From positions 2,218,001 through 2,282,000 of the forward strand of contig JAEMBT020000008.1 of NCBI GenBank assembly GCA_018873245.2: DNA of 64,000 nucleotides, in the 5' to 3' direction. Below, piece after piece: positions 47,184 to 58,607 of the stretch. The notes below the pieces were generated by a model. That model was not told the DNA's origin. It made no database searches and saw only the letters and a program-made list of their open reading frames with translations. The position numbers were made by a program, and so were the translations under genes. The DNA comes from Archegozetes longisetosus (taxonomy: Eukaryota; Arthropoda; Arachnida; Sarcoptiformes; Trhypochthoniidae). The number at the start of each line of letters is the position of its first letter. The stretch's first letter is position 1.

Positions 47184-47773
47184 ATTAAAGAGTACTTTCA
47201 AAAAATGTGGCGAAAGTCCAGATAAGGATTTTTAAATGTGTTTAATTATAACTTTTAAGTAAAATTTGAAGTTTTAAAATTTTAAAACAATAATTCACTT
47301 ACGAATCACTCATTTAGTATAAAAATGGTTGAGTCCGACTTGTCATCGTTAAAAGTGAATAAAATGATTAACAGTTTATTCTCATTCGAAAAGTACTGAG
47401 AAACATAAAAATGTTTGGCATAAAAGTTCATGACTATCAAAATAGTCTTAGATTTGAGTCACTAATAATATGACCCAAAATGGTTTGAATCGAAGGCCAT
47501 TTAAATTGAAAAAATAAATAATAACACGAATAATTTAGAGAAAGAGTCTCATAAAGTCCTGATACATTTTTTATTGCATTCTTGACTTTGACTATAGGTT
47601 AGATTAGATCATTTTTTCAAAGCGCTTGTTTTATTAGATCACTTTATGATAAGTGATATATTTCGTTTGAATTTAATAAACTTTTCCAAAAATGTACAAT
47701 GCGATGAAGTATTGTTCTGCTGTAAGAGGTTATCTGTAGTACAGCCTCTATTGACTTGTGAGATAAATACTTA

Positions 47774-48323
47774 CAATGGAGACTTGAAACCGATTGGTGG
47801 AAATACCAGTTAAATTCGATTGAAACTTCAAGATCAATGTATTTTAAACACTAGAATCGGCAAATTAGCCTCCACTGGGACTATGATCACAATTAAATTA
47901 ACGATTAATTTGTTAGTTAATTATGAGGTAGTGCGAACTTCTTTAAAAGTTTAGAGCAAAGTGATCATTTCTTTATTAAAATAGAGTTCTGTACGGATTC
48001 GCAAACTTTAATACAGAGTTGTAACATTGAAGAACTCATTTTTGTTTAACTAATTTAAGCTTAATAAGTTCATAGACTTTGTAATAAAAGTTTGCGAATC
48101 CGTACAGAACTCTATTTTGATAAAGAGCATGATCACTTTGCTCTAAACTTTTAAAGAAGTTTGCATTGCCTCATAATTAATTAACAAATCAATCGTTAAT
48201 TTAATTGTGATCATAGTCCCAGTGGCGGCTAATTTACCGATTCTAGTGTTTAAAATATACTGATCTTGAAGTTTCAACCGAATTTAACTGGTATTTCCAC
48301 CAGTCGGTTTTAAGTCTCCATTG
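47774..48323. mobile_element. 550-bp inverted-repeat element with TTA duplication
   Basis: The ends CAATGGAGAC and GTCTCCATTG are complementary and the arms pair over most of the length, including a perfect gcgaatccgtacagaactct-type block near the centre. TTA stands on both sides (47771-47773, 48324-48326), the target duplication typical of PIF/Harbinger elements. No coding capacity. Confidence 0.75.
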
Positions 48324-48726
48324 TTAGAGTAGTGCAAATACTCCATTCCTATAGCTATTAATAAGAATTCAAATGTTGGAAACAATATTCATTGCATTTC
48401 TTGATTTTAAAATGTAATTTGTTTGAGAAAATTCTTTTTTTGTCGTAAATATGTTACTTAAGTTCTATATCAACTTTTCAATCCGTATATCAAATATTAA
48501 ATAAAAAGATTACTTGAATAAACCATTCATATTTGCCTCATTTAATTAATTATAATCTGCTTCCTCTAGATCTATTCGTTATCTGAACTGCAACTCAAAA
48601 CTAATTTCTGTACAGCGCTCAAATTATCTGCTGAGTACTCTTATGTCTATTCTATATCTGATATAGCATTTAAAAAACCAAGGTTCAGAGTACTAAATCA
48701 GTACAACCTTAGATGTATATTATGAT

Positions 48727-49040
48727 TAGAGCATTGCTAAGTCGATTTGAAAATTTGAAAAAAATCGACTACAATAGTCGATGAAAAAAGTCGAAAAAAG
48801 TCAGCTAAATAAAGTGAAATAACAGTAATAAAAAGTTGAAAAACAGTTCTTAATTAGAATATTTCTGTGGATAAACTCATTTACTAAACTTAGGGGTCAA
48901 TATAGTCAATAAAAGTAAAAAATGTTGTCAAAAAAGTAAAAAAAAAAGTTGAAAAAGTCGTATTTAATCATTTTCGACTTTTCTTGCCTTTAAAGTTAAA
49001 ATAGTCAAGAAAAGTCAAAAAAGTCAAACGCAATGTTCTA
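48727..49040. mobile_element. 314-bp hAT-type element in a GST spacer
   Basis: A perfect 8-bp duplication ATTATGAT (48719-48726, 49041-49048) bounds ends TAGAGCATTGC and GCAATGTTCTA (10 of 11 paired). The interior is made of degenerate aaaaagtc strings. The equivalent site near 38385 in the copy 1-2 spacer lacks the insertion. Confidence 0.85.
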
Positions 49041-49075
49041 ATTATGATAGAGAATGACAACTAATTAGTTCAATG

Positions 49076-49425
49076 TAGTTATGTTTTGCTTTCAAGTTTT
49101 CATTTTTTTATTATATTTCAATTTTAACTTCTTACTAAATTATTCTGAAAACAAAAATTTATAATTATTGATTAAAGTATTTTACAATATAGGCTATTAT
49201 AATGCAAAATATTTAGAAAATCAATATTTTTAAACAAACTGTTTAAAAAAGTTGAGTGTTAAATATCTTAACACTCTTAAGTCTTAAAAACACATCTTAA
49301 AATTTTTAATCAAGCGATTTCGACATCCAATGCAAGCATTACAGTATTTAATATGATTAAGTTCGCTTTTCAACTTTCATTTCAATTGTATCTCAATTTC
49401 AATTTCTAAAAGCAAAACATCACTA
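49076..49425. mobile_element. 350-bp hAT-type element in a GST spacer
   Basis: A perfect 8-bp duplication GTTCAATG (49068-49075, 49426-49433) bounds ends TAGTTATGTTTTGCTTT and AAAGCAAAACATCACTA, 16 of the first 18 positions paired. It lies 36 bp from the previous element. The host sequence continues unbroken in the spacer near 38405. Confidence 0.85.
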
Positions 49426-49845
49426 GTTCAATGCCATACTTTGAAAAGTGTTGCAACTTGTTTTTGCAACTACTTTTTATATTCAGACTCATTGTTCCTG
49501 TCTACTAATAAATCTGTGCATTTGTTGAGCACTTTTGATAATTTAATATAGTCCAAAACATTTCTCATGTAATTCATGGTTTGAAAAGTGCTTTATTTAA
49601 TAATTTGATTGAATTAGAAGAGTGGAGGGAATCTGACTTAATTCATTTGAATTAATCTTAATTTTATTTCTCAAGCATTCAAATTTATACAATTTCAACA
49701 AAAATAGGTTATTTCTTCAATTGGTATAAAAAATTTTACTTATGAAAATTAGCTTAATTTCTTGAATATTAGTTAAAAGTATTGATAAATTTTGCAATTT
49801 TCTAACTGTTATTGTAATCAAATAAAAATTTCAAATGGAATGGTT

Positions 49846-50590
49846 TCATTTAATATAACCCCAACAACAGATTGGGCCTACAAGAGGCCAATCCTTAAAT
49901 TCATTGGACTTAAGATAAGCAGCTATTGCTGGAAGACTTTCGAATCGATTCATGAATTGTTGCAAATTTTCATATTTATCCAGACAACTGGCACTAAATT
50001 GTCTCAACCAATCGAGGTTCTCATAAGCAATAAAGTCAACGTAAGTGATTTTACCGACGAGCCATTCATTTTGACCCAAGAACTTGGATAACAGGTCGAG
50101 TTGTTGTGGTAAAGTTTCGCTCAAGAACTTTTCCTTATTCTTCTCAAACTCTTCTTTATTGATAAGTACCCCCATAATGAAACCATACATTATGTCTCGT
50201 AGTTGTTGCTCAACTAAGTCTTGTCGGGCCAGAGATTTCTCGTCATTTGCGAATAATCCATATTTGCGAGCGAGATGTCGAATAATTGTCAAACTTTGAG
50301 AAATCTATAAATAGACATAAAAAGTAAAAATCAAGTTGGAAGAGATTAAAAGATTAAATTACTTTGAGATCTCCATCAATATAATAGGGAACATTGGGAA
50401 AATCTAATCCAAGGTTGAATTTGTCTACAAGCCAACTCTTGCGGATGTTTTCCATTTCTTTAAGCGATGTTCCTTCACCGAGTACATACCGTTTATCATT
50501 GAACTCAACTTTAGCGTATTTCAGCAAATAACGAATTGGTTCTGCCAACCCTCTAAAATCCCAATAGCCTAAAGTTGGAACTGATGACAT
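49846..50590 (-). CDS. Mu-class glutathione S-transferase, copy 4 of 7
   Basis: Two exons (50363-50590, 49846-50304), 58-nt intron, 228 residues. Tyr9 and WDFRG are kept, with ISQSLTIIRHLARKYG at the start of exon 2 as in copy 3. Differences from copy 3 are few (for example EMENIRKSWLVDK for EIDNIHKNWLLDK, FANDEKS for FAGDEKS). The start is the ATG at 50588-50590 (an in-frame upstream ATG would add four residues not found in other copies). It is intact and probably active. Confidence 0.94.
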
Positions 50591-51769
50591 TTTTTTAAAC
50601 AATCACTGAAGTTTGAGTACTATTGCAGCAGTACTGTTATAATAATGTCTCTAATGTGAGATAAGTTGCGTTATATACGCTCATGTTCCAAGGTTATAAT
50701 AAATGACTTAATGCTGCTCTATGTTTGTTTGGCTTTAATTCTAGTGAACTATTGTACTTTTACACTGTAGATTTCTGTTTGTTGCGTAAGCCAAAATATA
50801 ATAGCAATTTGTCAAATGAAGGGAGCACATCTGAATTAAAGTGGCAGATCTTTCCCACTTCTAAGTACGTCGCTATAAGTTAATACTGGTGGTTTATATT
50901 CTTGTTAAATAGTTTTTTGATAAGATGTCGAAATCAATGATAAAATAATGCATTTATGCGAGCTGTAGATAAACAATTTATCTGAATAATATATTTTTTT
51001 CTCTCTTGAAACAATTTGAGGAAGAAAATAATTATTAAGCAAAATAGTTTATAGTTTTAAATCATATTAGCATGACAAATATCATGTTTATCAAACTTTA
51101 AAATCTTTAGGCCAAAAAATTAAATTAAAATTGTAACGAAATTATATGCGCCTAAGACGCGAATTAATCCGTTAATCACCGGTAAACCATTAATTGATTT
51201 TACCAGTGGAATGAAGACACAACTTATTGTCTACGACTTAGTATAAGTTTGAGGGCAAAAGGGATATCTGATAGAAATTGCTTATCCAGCAAACTTACTA
51301 TCGGATATGTATAGCTGTTAAAGGAAGACAAGTGTTCTCTATAAAACCTTTATTGATACTGATAATAAAAATGCATTTACACAAGCCTTTTATATATTAA
51401 AATTACTCAAAACCAATGCCTTAGTAGAGGCCAGTTATTTTGAACGATGTCGTCAACAATAGAGTCAACGATAGGGTTAATGCAAGAGTCACTGTTCGTC
51501 ACAAAATAACTAAATTTAATTTGTATTAGAAAACGAGCATTTATGCATAAACCATCTTTAAAGACCTTATTTTAAAGATCATTTGAAATCATATGCAAAA
51601 TCTCTAACAAAACTCTACAAAACTCTACAAAACTTCATATTTCAAGAATTTATTTATATCTTTAAAAAGTTGAATTTAAGTTTTTAATTTTTAATTTAGA
51701 ATTTTTTAAGAAATTAGATTGTATTTACGTTGAGACATAATAAATAAATCGTCATACGATACCCATGAT

Positions 51770-52032
51770 TAGAGTTGCCAAATCTCAAGGAATTGACTGG
51801 TACAGGTCAGTATAAATAAACCTCTGAGTTTCGGCAGAAAAAAAGGGTTCACTGAGTAATATAACTATTACTAGACATTTGGACCCTTTTCTATTATTGG
51901 GATTCAGGGGTTAATTTATCTGACTGTACCGGTTATCCCTTGAGACTTGGCAACGTTACTTTTTTCTGCCGAAACTCAGAGGTTTATTTATACTGACTGT
52001 ACCAGTCAATTCCTTGAGATTTGGCAACTCTA
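51770..52032. mobile_element. 263-bp hAT-type element with long inverted repeats
   Basis: The ends TAGAGTTGCCAAATCTC and its complement are part of inverted repeats about 70 bp long, nearly perfect. Flanks CCCATGAT and CCCGTGAT (51762-51769, 52033-52040) form an 8-bp duplication with one change. The paralogous sequence near 44590 is uninterrupted. A truncated relative lies at 56033-56160. Confidence 0.85.
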
Positions 52033-52165
52033 CCCGTGATACACAGTTAACTTATAATAAACAAACGGAATTTTTGATCTACTGCTAACCGCTATTGGCC
52101 AATACAACTAATGAACCATACTGACCTGCTAACAACAAACTTATGTATTATAAGAGAGCTCTATT

Positions 52166-52372
52166 TCAAGAGCTCTGATATTCCAGCTTAAAGAGAAAAC
52201 CGTTCACATCAAGTGAAGAATAATTTTCCTGTATTTGCTCTTTCACTTCTACTCGAAACGTGACCGTTCGTGGCAAAGGCGATTCTCTGTTCGAGGTTAC
52301 CCCGAGGGAAATAAAAAACTTTGCCCATTTTCCGTGGTCCACAGGCGGCATTTCGAGCACCCGTCTCAACAT
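52166..52372 (-). CDS. Small hypothetical frame in a GST spacer
   Basis: 68 codons from ATG to TGA, less AT-rich than its surroundings, with alternating polar and hydrophobic residues (TVTFRVEVKEQI, NGFLFKLEYQ) that suggest beta strands. No family recognised, no signal peptide, no splice partner. It overlaps the end of the block shared with 44440-44970. It may be a small gene, a domain fragment, or chance. Confidence 0.3.
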   Translation of the reverse strand: MLRRVLEMPPVDHGKWAKFFISLGVTSNRESPLPRTVTFRVEVKEQIQENYSSLDVNGFLFKLEYQSS

Positions 52373-53399
52373 ATCGAATTAAAAGATTGTGATTTTAATT
52401 TATAAATTGTTTGTTTAATAAATTATTCGATTATTTTATTATTTGAAGTAATTTTTAAATTTCTAAAAGCTGGCCTAAAATTTCTCAGTTTGATGCCACC
52501 ATCCCAATACATTTTCAATATTATAAATTAATTTTTTAATTAGTAAATTTTGAAAAATATTAGTTAATTATTTGATTTGAATATTGGCCTAAAAAATAAT
52601 AGTTTTTCTTCGATGGCCTAGGTCCTGTGTTTGGTTTTCCTTTGAATTGGGGAAAAAACACTAGAGAATAATAGAAAAACCTTTAAGTCCTTATTGTTTT
52701 TGTCAAAGTGATTGAGTAATTATAATTAACAAAAAGTAATTATTTTACAAATCAAAATGACTTGTAATTGATATTTTTTTACTAGAATCTCTACAAAATT
52801 GTTATGTTCCCTCAAAGTTTGTAATAAGCGTTATTTCGTGCCTTTTTATAAAATAGAAATTATATGTAAAGGTCCACACAGGAACTGCTCAACATAAGCA
52901 TTCATTGTTCTTATCTATTGTCGATTTATTTTAAGAAAAGACAGAGACTTGTAAATTATTAGGTGTTCACAGATGTACAAATTTTAACCAATAATTATAG
53001 TAAACATATTTATAAGCGACAAAAGACTATTTTTAATTTGAATCAAAGAAACTTTTTGCAATAATTGTCCATTAGGAATATGATTATCAATGATTTTATC
53101 ACTAATCTTAAATTCAGATTCATTTTCATAAAAGGAGGATGTCAAGAAATGCACTAACTTGATTCCCCATATATTCCGATATCAAAATATCAGGCATGAT
53201 GAGTAGGTTCCAATTATATAAATGTTTATGTCCTAGATCATGGTGATCAGGAGATATTGACCTTTCAGAACAAAAGGGATATTAAAAGATTCAGCATTAA
53301 GAGTAGATCACGAAAATACAACATTAGATATTTCAAGGTCAAATAAAAGGCTAAGGGCAAGATTTTAAGTATGAATAAAATAAAAATGTAGACAAATTA

Positions 53400-54150
53400 A
53401 ATCATCTCGGGTTTTCGTCGTCGGTCCTTTTAAATACTACGCAGAGATTGTTCAGTGATTCTGCAGATGTTTGAGTCTCGGGCTGGTGTCCACCAAACAC
53501 GAGAAACCAGAAAACCGTCATTAGTGCGCACAACATCCGATGGTTCTCTGACCATTTTGGCATTGATAACAGTATCTAGCAATGCCCGTGGCATAGGAGA
53601 GTGCTCTATCCACTAGAACATAGATAAAATACATAATTAAGTTCCGGTGCCGCGACCTGATCCACTCGCAGATTGACACGGAATCACCAGCTTTAATTCC
53701 ATAGGAGTCAAGTCTAAAACTCTTGTGTACCTGCACACCTGAATCTCAGCTCCCATCCGATCTTACATGCTCAGCAAAATAAGAACGGGCTTCGGCTGAT
53801 ATAACCCCAGTGCTAAAACTAGTAGATCCTTCATTGATAAAGGAGGGTATTACAAAAGGGATCCCATTGATTGGCGTTAAAAGGGCGGATCCTCGATTAA
53901 ACGATTGGCTTTCTATCTGCAAATAGTTTGCTTCATTGAGTCTACTGAGCGTAGTTTGAGTGATGCCCATCAGTCCATCCCCGATGTACGATTCAATGCT
54001 TGCATGAAAGGCGTTTGGGCGTGACGGTATACTTATCGGTCAGGATCTTTAGCCTGGCTTAGATTTATAAGCCAGTTGCCCGCTGTCGCCGCGAGAAGGT
54101 GGTTCCCGGAGCCAGATTATTGTGAAACCGTACGGATTTGTTTTTGCTCC
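53400..54150 (-). other. Less AT-rich segment with broken coding-like frames
   Basis: Two minus-strand frames (53746-53970 and 53521-53736) with ordinary amino-acid composition (for example NGIPFVIPSFINEGSTSFST) follow each other but are separated by stops. The upstream side, to about 54130, has higher GC. A tRNA-like string (tagtggatagagcactc on the minus strand, near 53615) lies inside. This is probably a decayed mobile or foreign insertion; I cannot assign a family. Confidence 0.3.
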
Positions 54151-54713
54151 ATATTTCCGTAACGCTACGTTACTTCAAGTTGTATCGATTGACAATCATT
54201 TTCCCTGGTCAAAACCTCTTCAAAAATAGTTTGTTGGAGAACCATTTTAGGCCAAATTCCCAAAGGATCTTGCCATCCTCCTTTGTAATCAGTTTTAGTC
54301 TAAGACAAAGCCAGCTAGAACTGAAACAATGATTGTCATAAAAAGTGAGAGATTCTCGAGTCATTCTTCGAATATATTAATGACGATAAAATTTAAGATA
54401 ATGGGAGGTATAACAGTTGAATAACAATATTTTGCACAACCAACATTTTGAAAGCTTCTTAATTTAAAAGCTTGATTAACTTGAACGAATAGAGAAAAAC
54501 TGACTTAAGTTGTTTCAATTAGTCAATCTTAATTGATCATCAAGTATTCAAGCTTATATAGTTTGCTCAAATATAGTTTATTTCTTCAATTTATTATGAC
54601 ATATTTTAGTTACTAAAAATAATCTCTTTATGAATATCAATTAAGAATCGCTAAACATGTTAATATTTTTAGCTATTATTAAAAATCAGATAGAATTTTT
54701 CAATAAAATAGTT

Positions 54714-55451
54714 TCATTTATAATAACCCCAACAACAGCCCGGACCCACAAGAGGCCAATCTTTAAATTCATTGGACTTAAGATAAGCAGCTATTGCTGG
54801 AAGACTTTCGAATCGATTCATGAATTGTTGCAAATTTTCGTATTTATCCAGACAAATGGCACTGAGTTGTCTCAACCAATCGAGGTTCTCATAAGCAATA
54901 AAGTCAACGTAAGTGATTTTACCGACGAGCCATTCATTTTGACCCAAGAACTTGGATAACAGGTCGAGTTGTTGTGGTAAAGTTTCGCTCAAGAACTTTT
55001 CCTTATTCTTCTCAAACTCTTCTTTATTGATAAGTACCTCCATAAACAAGTCATCCTGTATGTCTAGTATCTGTTGCTCAACTAAGTCTTGTCGGGCCAG
55101 AGATTTCTCATCACTTGCGAATAATCCATATTTACGGGCGAGATATCGAATAATTGTTAAACTTTGAGTAAGCTTTTAATGGGCGTAAAAAAGTAAAAAT
55201 CAAGTTTAGAAAGGATTTAATGATTGAATTACTTTGAGATCTCCTTCGAAATAATAGGGAAGATTGGGAAAATCTAATCCAAGATCACATTTTTCTGTAA
55301 ACCAATTCTTGCGGATCTCTTCAAATGTTGTTCCCTCATAGAATACATAGCGTTTATCATTGAACTTTACTCCAGAGTACTTCAGCAAATAACGAATCGG
55401 TTCTGCCAATCCTCTAATATCCCAGTAGCCCAAAGTTGGAACTGATGACAT
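54714..55451 (-). CDS. Mu-class glutathione S-transferase, copy 5 of 7
   Basis: Two exons (55233-55451, 54714-55172), 60-nt intron, 225 residues. Tyr9 is present in LGYWDIRGLAEP. Exon 2 starts LTQSLTIIRYLARKYG and runs in frame to the shared C-terminus. Copy-specific changes are a different helix (QQILDIQDDLFMEV for QQLRDIMYGFIMGV), EKCDLGLDFPNLPYYFEG at the glutathione-site loop, and LSAICLDKYENL. Exon 1 is the short 73-codon form. Substitution in a helix that lines the hydrophobic pocket could alter substrate range (inference). The upstream GATA-like motif is altered (GATATAAG). Confidence 0.93.
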
Positions 55452-57380
55452 TTTCAACAGTTATTGAAGTCTGCGTACTTTTGCAACAGGTATGTTATAT
55501 AACGGATCTAATGCGATATAAGTTACTTTATATACGTTCCTAATCCAAGGTTATAACGAATGCCTTAATGATATCCTAAGTTTGATGGACTTTAATCTTA
55601 GTAAACTACTGTTCAATCATGGGATTTATTTTTGAAACACCACATGCAGCCTTCATACAACTAAAGTTAACCTTTCTCAATCCAATAATTATCGAGTAGA
55701 TATTAATTTTAGTAAACATGAGTCTAATAACGAGTTTAAGGTTTCATGTGAATTGGTCACTAATGTGTATTACCTGACTAAAGATTTCATGAAAGTCTGC
55801 ATACTAATTCTTAAAAATAAATCTTATGATTGTGTTTTATATCGGGCGTTCGCTGTAAAAGAATCTCTAAGATTTGCAGTTAAATGATTTAAGTCAATAA
55901 TTTTTAAGAACACGATATCTGCATTGACTGATTAGCAAACTTTAGAAATGTTAATTTCAACTTTTATTCATTCTAATTCGTATGAGTAATTAAAGAAATA
56001 GTATTTTTGTTTTAAGGTTATAACAGTTTGTGTTGCCAAATCTTAAGGAATTGATCGGTAAAGTCAGAATAAATTAATTTCCGACTATCGGCAGAGAAAG
56101 GGTCCACTGAGTAATATAACTATTACTAAACATCTGGAACCTTTTCTATTGTTTGGACTCGAGAGTAGAGACTCTGGGAAAAATCATCCTCTACTCCTAA
56201 TACAAGATTATAATGAGTTGCCATAATCGGATAAAAATTGATTGTTTTGCTCCGTAGGTGTCAGTTTCGAAGAGGTGAGTCTTGCAGAATAGTATTTAAC
56301 ATGTCAGTTTAGCCGAAAAGTTCAATTTTTCTGTTTTCCTAATCTCAGTTTAGATTTTAGAAAATTCCTTCTATTTTTCAAATTTATTATGAAGAGCTCG
56401 AGTTTTAAGAATGTATGTCTCAATACTTGATCTTCTACGTAAAATTTTTCACTATTGATGTAATGAATTCTAGGTCTTTGAAACGATATACTAACTTATA
56501 AGTAGGAGTTAAGCCAAACTAATAAATATGAAAAATCAACATCTTATCTATGAAATTTTTTATCTTAATTTGTGATAAATAGTAGTTTTCTCAATTTAGA
56601 TTTGACTTTAACAGAACACTGAATACACTAAATTACGTACAAGTAAATAATTCATTTATTAATATCCATCAATAAAAACACAACTTAGAGCTGAACGAAC
56701 TAAGACTGAACTAATGTTAGTGTATTGTTAGTTCTTAAATACTTTCTTTATGTGGGATTACGTGTAAAGAAAGTTCAAACTATTATTACTTTTACAAGGA
56801 ATAATCGAGAACTTATGATTATTAGTATATTAACTTATAAAATGTAAGTTCGAGACTTTTGCAAACAATGACTGCTCAAATTTGATAAGTACGAATGAAC
56901 TAACAAACCCTGAGGTTTAAGGATGAAGAAATTAGTTGTAAAATTGATTTTAACCTGTTTCGGCTAAACTGGCTAGTTAAAACCCCATTCTGCTATATTG
57001 ACTTCTGCAAAATCGATACAAATCGTTCCTCTTTATTAATTAATCTGTGCAATTATTAAGCACTTTTAATAATTTTAAATAGTCAAAAGTATTTCTCATA
57101 TAACTTTACAGTTTCGAAACTGCTTAATTTAAGTTTGATTCACTTAGAAAAATAAAAGAGGGAAACTTTGGTTATTTAAATTAATCAATCTTAGTCACAG
57201 CCATCAAGTATTCAAGTTTATATAGTTTGAACAGTAATAGTTTATTTCTTCTTTTTATTATAACGTAAGATTTTAGTTCCAAAAATAATTTCTTTATATC
57301 AGTTTAAAAATTGCAAACTTATCAATGCTCTTAACTATTATCGTAAATCTGATAACAAATTTTCAATAAAATAATTTCAT
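55452..57380. other. Spacer between GST copies 5 and 6
   Basis: GST promoter block, then AT-rich sequence with a truncated hAT-type element (56033-56160). No gene seen. Confidence 0.5.
56033..56160. mobile_element. Truncated relative of the 51770-52032 element
   Basis: It shares gttgccaaatct.aaggaattga, tcggcagaaaagggt-like and gagtaatataactattacta segments with the left half of the complete element and lacks the right half. Confidence 0.7.
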
Positions 57381-58121
57381 TTATGGTTTATGATGACCCC
57401 AACAACGGGTCGGACCAACAAGAGGCCAATCCTTAAATTCACTGGACTTAAGATAAGCAGCTATTGCTGGAAGACTTTCGAATCGATGAATGAATTGTTG
57501 CAAATTTTCATATTTATCCAGACAACTGGCACTGAATTGTCTGAACAAATCGAGTAGTTCGTAAGCAATAAAGTCAACGTAAGTGATTTTGCCGACGAAC
57601 CATTCATTTTGACCCAAGAACTTAGATAACTGATCGAACTGTTGAGGCAAGGTTTCGCTCAAGAACTTTTCCTTATTTTTCTCAAACTCTTCTTTATTGA
57701 TAAGCACCCCCGTAACGAAATTATTCCGTATGTCTCGTAGTTGTTGCTCAACCAAATCTTGTCTGGCCAGAGATTTCTCGTCACTTGCGAATAATCCATG
57801 TTTACGAGCGAGATATCGAATAATTGTCAAACTTTGAGTAATCTTAAAATATGCATAAAAAAGTAAAAACCAAGTTTAGAAGGGATTAAAAGATTGAATT
57901 ACTTTGAGATTTCCGTCAATATAATAGGGAACATTGGGAAAATCTAATCCAAGGTTGAATTTGTCTACAAGCCAATTCTTGCAGATCTCATTAAATGTTG
58001 TTCCCTTACAAAATGCATACCGTTTGTCGTTGAACTTAACTCCAGCGTATTTTAGCAAATGACGAATTGGTTCTGTCAATCCTCTAGCATCCCAATAGCC
58101 CAAAGTTGGAACTGATGACAT
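57381..58121 (-). CDS. Mu-class glutathione S-transferase, copy 6 of 7
   Basis: Two exons (57903-58121, 57381-57842), 60-nt intron, 226 residues. N-terminus MSSVPTLGYWDARGLTEPIRH: Tyr9 kept, but the I of WDIRG is Ala and AEPIRY is TEPIRH, shared with copy 7. Exon 2 starts ITQSLTIIRYLARKHG and has RNNFVTGV and FDQLSKFLGQNEWFVG, also shared with copy 7, so copies 6 and 7 form a sub-branch. The C-terminus has one extra residue (HKP). It is intact. Confidence 0.93.
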
Positions 58122-58607
58122 TTTTCAATAGTTATTGAAGTCTGAGTACTTTTGCAACAGGACTGTTATACAATGGTTCTAGTGTGAGATAAGTTTTGGT
58201 AAATATGCGCTCCTAATCCAAGGTTATAATGAGTGCTTTAATGCTATCTTAAGACTGATGGACTTTGATTTTAGTTAACTATTGCACAATTCTTCAAAAC
58301 TAAAACGAAGCAGCTAACAATGTTCTACAATTTAGAGTTATATTTTTGAAACATTTAGGGTGATTTTTATGTGAAAGATGACATGCTCTATAGTTGATCA
58401 GTGCTTTTGCATTAGTCATTTTATATTTACTTTTATGTAAAGTTTAAAAAATCAACATTTTTATCGATATTTTCCCTGAGCATTTTGCTATTCAGTAATT
58501 TCAATGAATACACGATTTTTTGCTATATAAAAGTAGAACACTGCTGAGTTTTAGCTTCGATCAATTGTGCTTTTACACTATAGATTGGTTTGTTGCATAT
58601 GTTCAAG

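Larger units (their letters stand above)
47184..49845. other. Second part of the spacer between GST copies 3 and 4
   Basis: Contains a TTA-flanked element (47774-48323) and two hAT-type elements (48727-49040, 49076-49425) inserted in sequence that matches the 38330-38838 spacer. The GST copy 4 3' flank follows from 49434. No gene seen. Confidence 0.6.
50591..54713. other. Spacer between GST copies 4 and 5
   Basis: It begins with a promoter block nearly identical to that of copy 3. A 51600-52190 block duplicates 44440-44970 and carries a hAT-type insertion (51770-52032). A small frame follows (52166-52372), then AT-rich DNA, then a less AT-rich segment at about 53400-54150 with coding-like but broken frames (listed separately). 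Confidence 0.5.

Noticed and set aside
53590..53640. Possible tRNA gene or tRNA-derived SINE head
   Set aside because: A D-arm-like string (tagtggatagagc) is present, but no anticodon stem or box B with cloverleaf pairing follows.
39077..57830. Repeated 71-codon plus-strand frames (for example 39077-39292, 42345-42560, 50084-50299, 54952-55167)
   Set aside because: They recur only because they are antisense to the conserved exon 2 of the GST copies.
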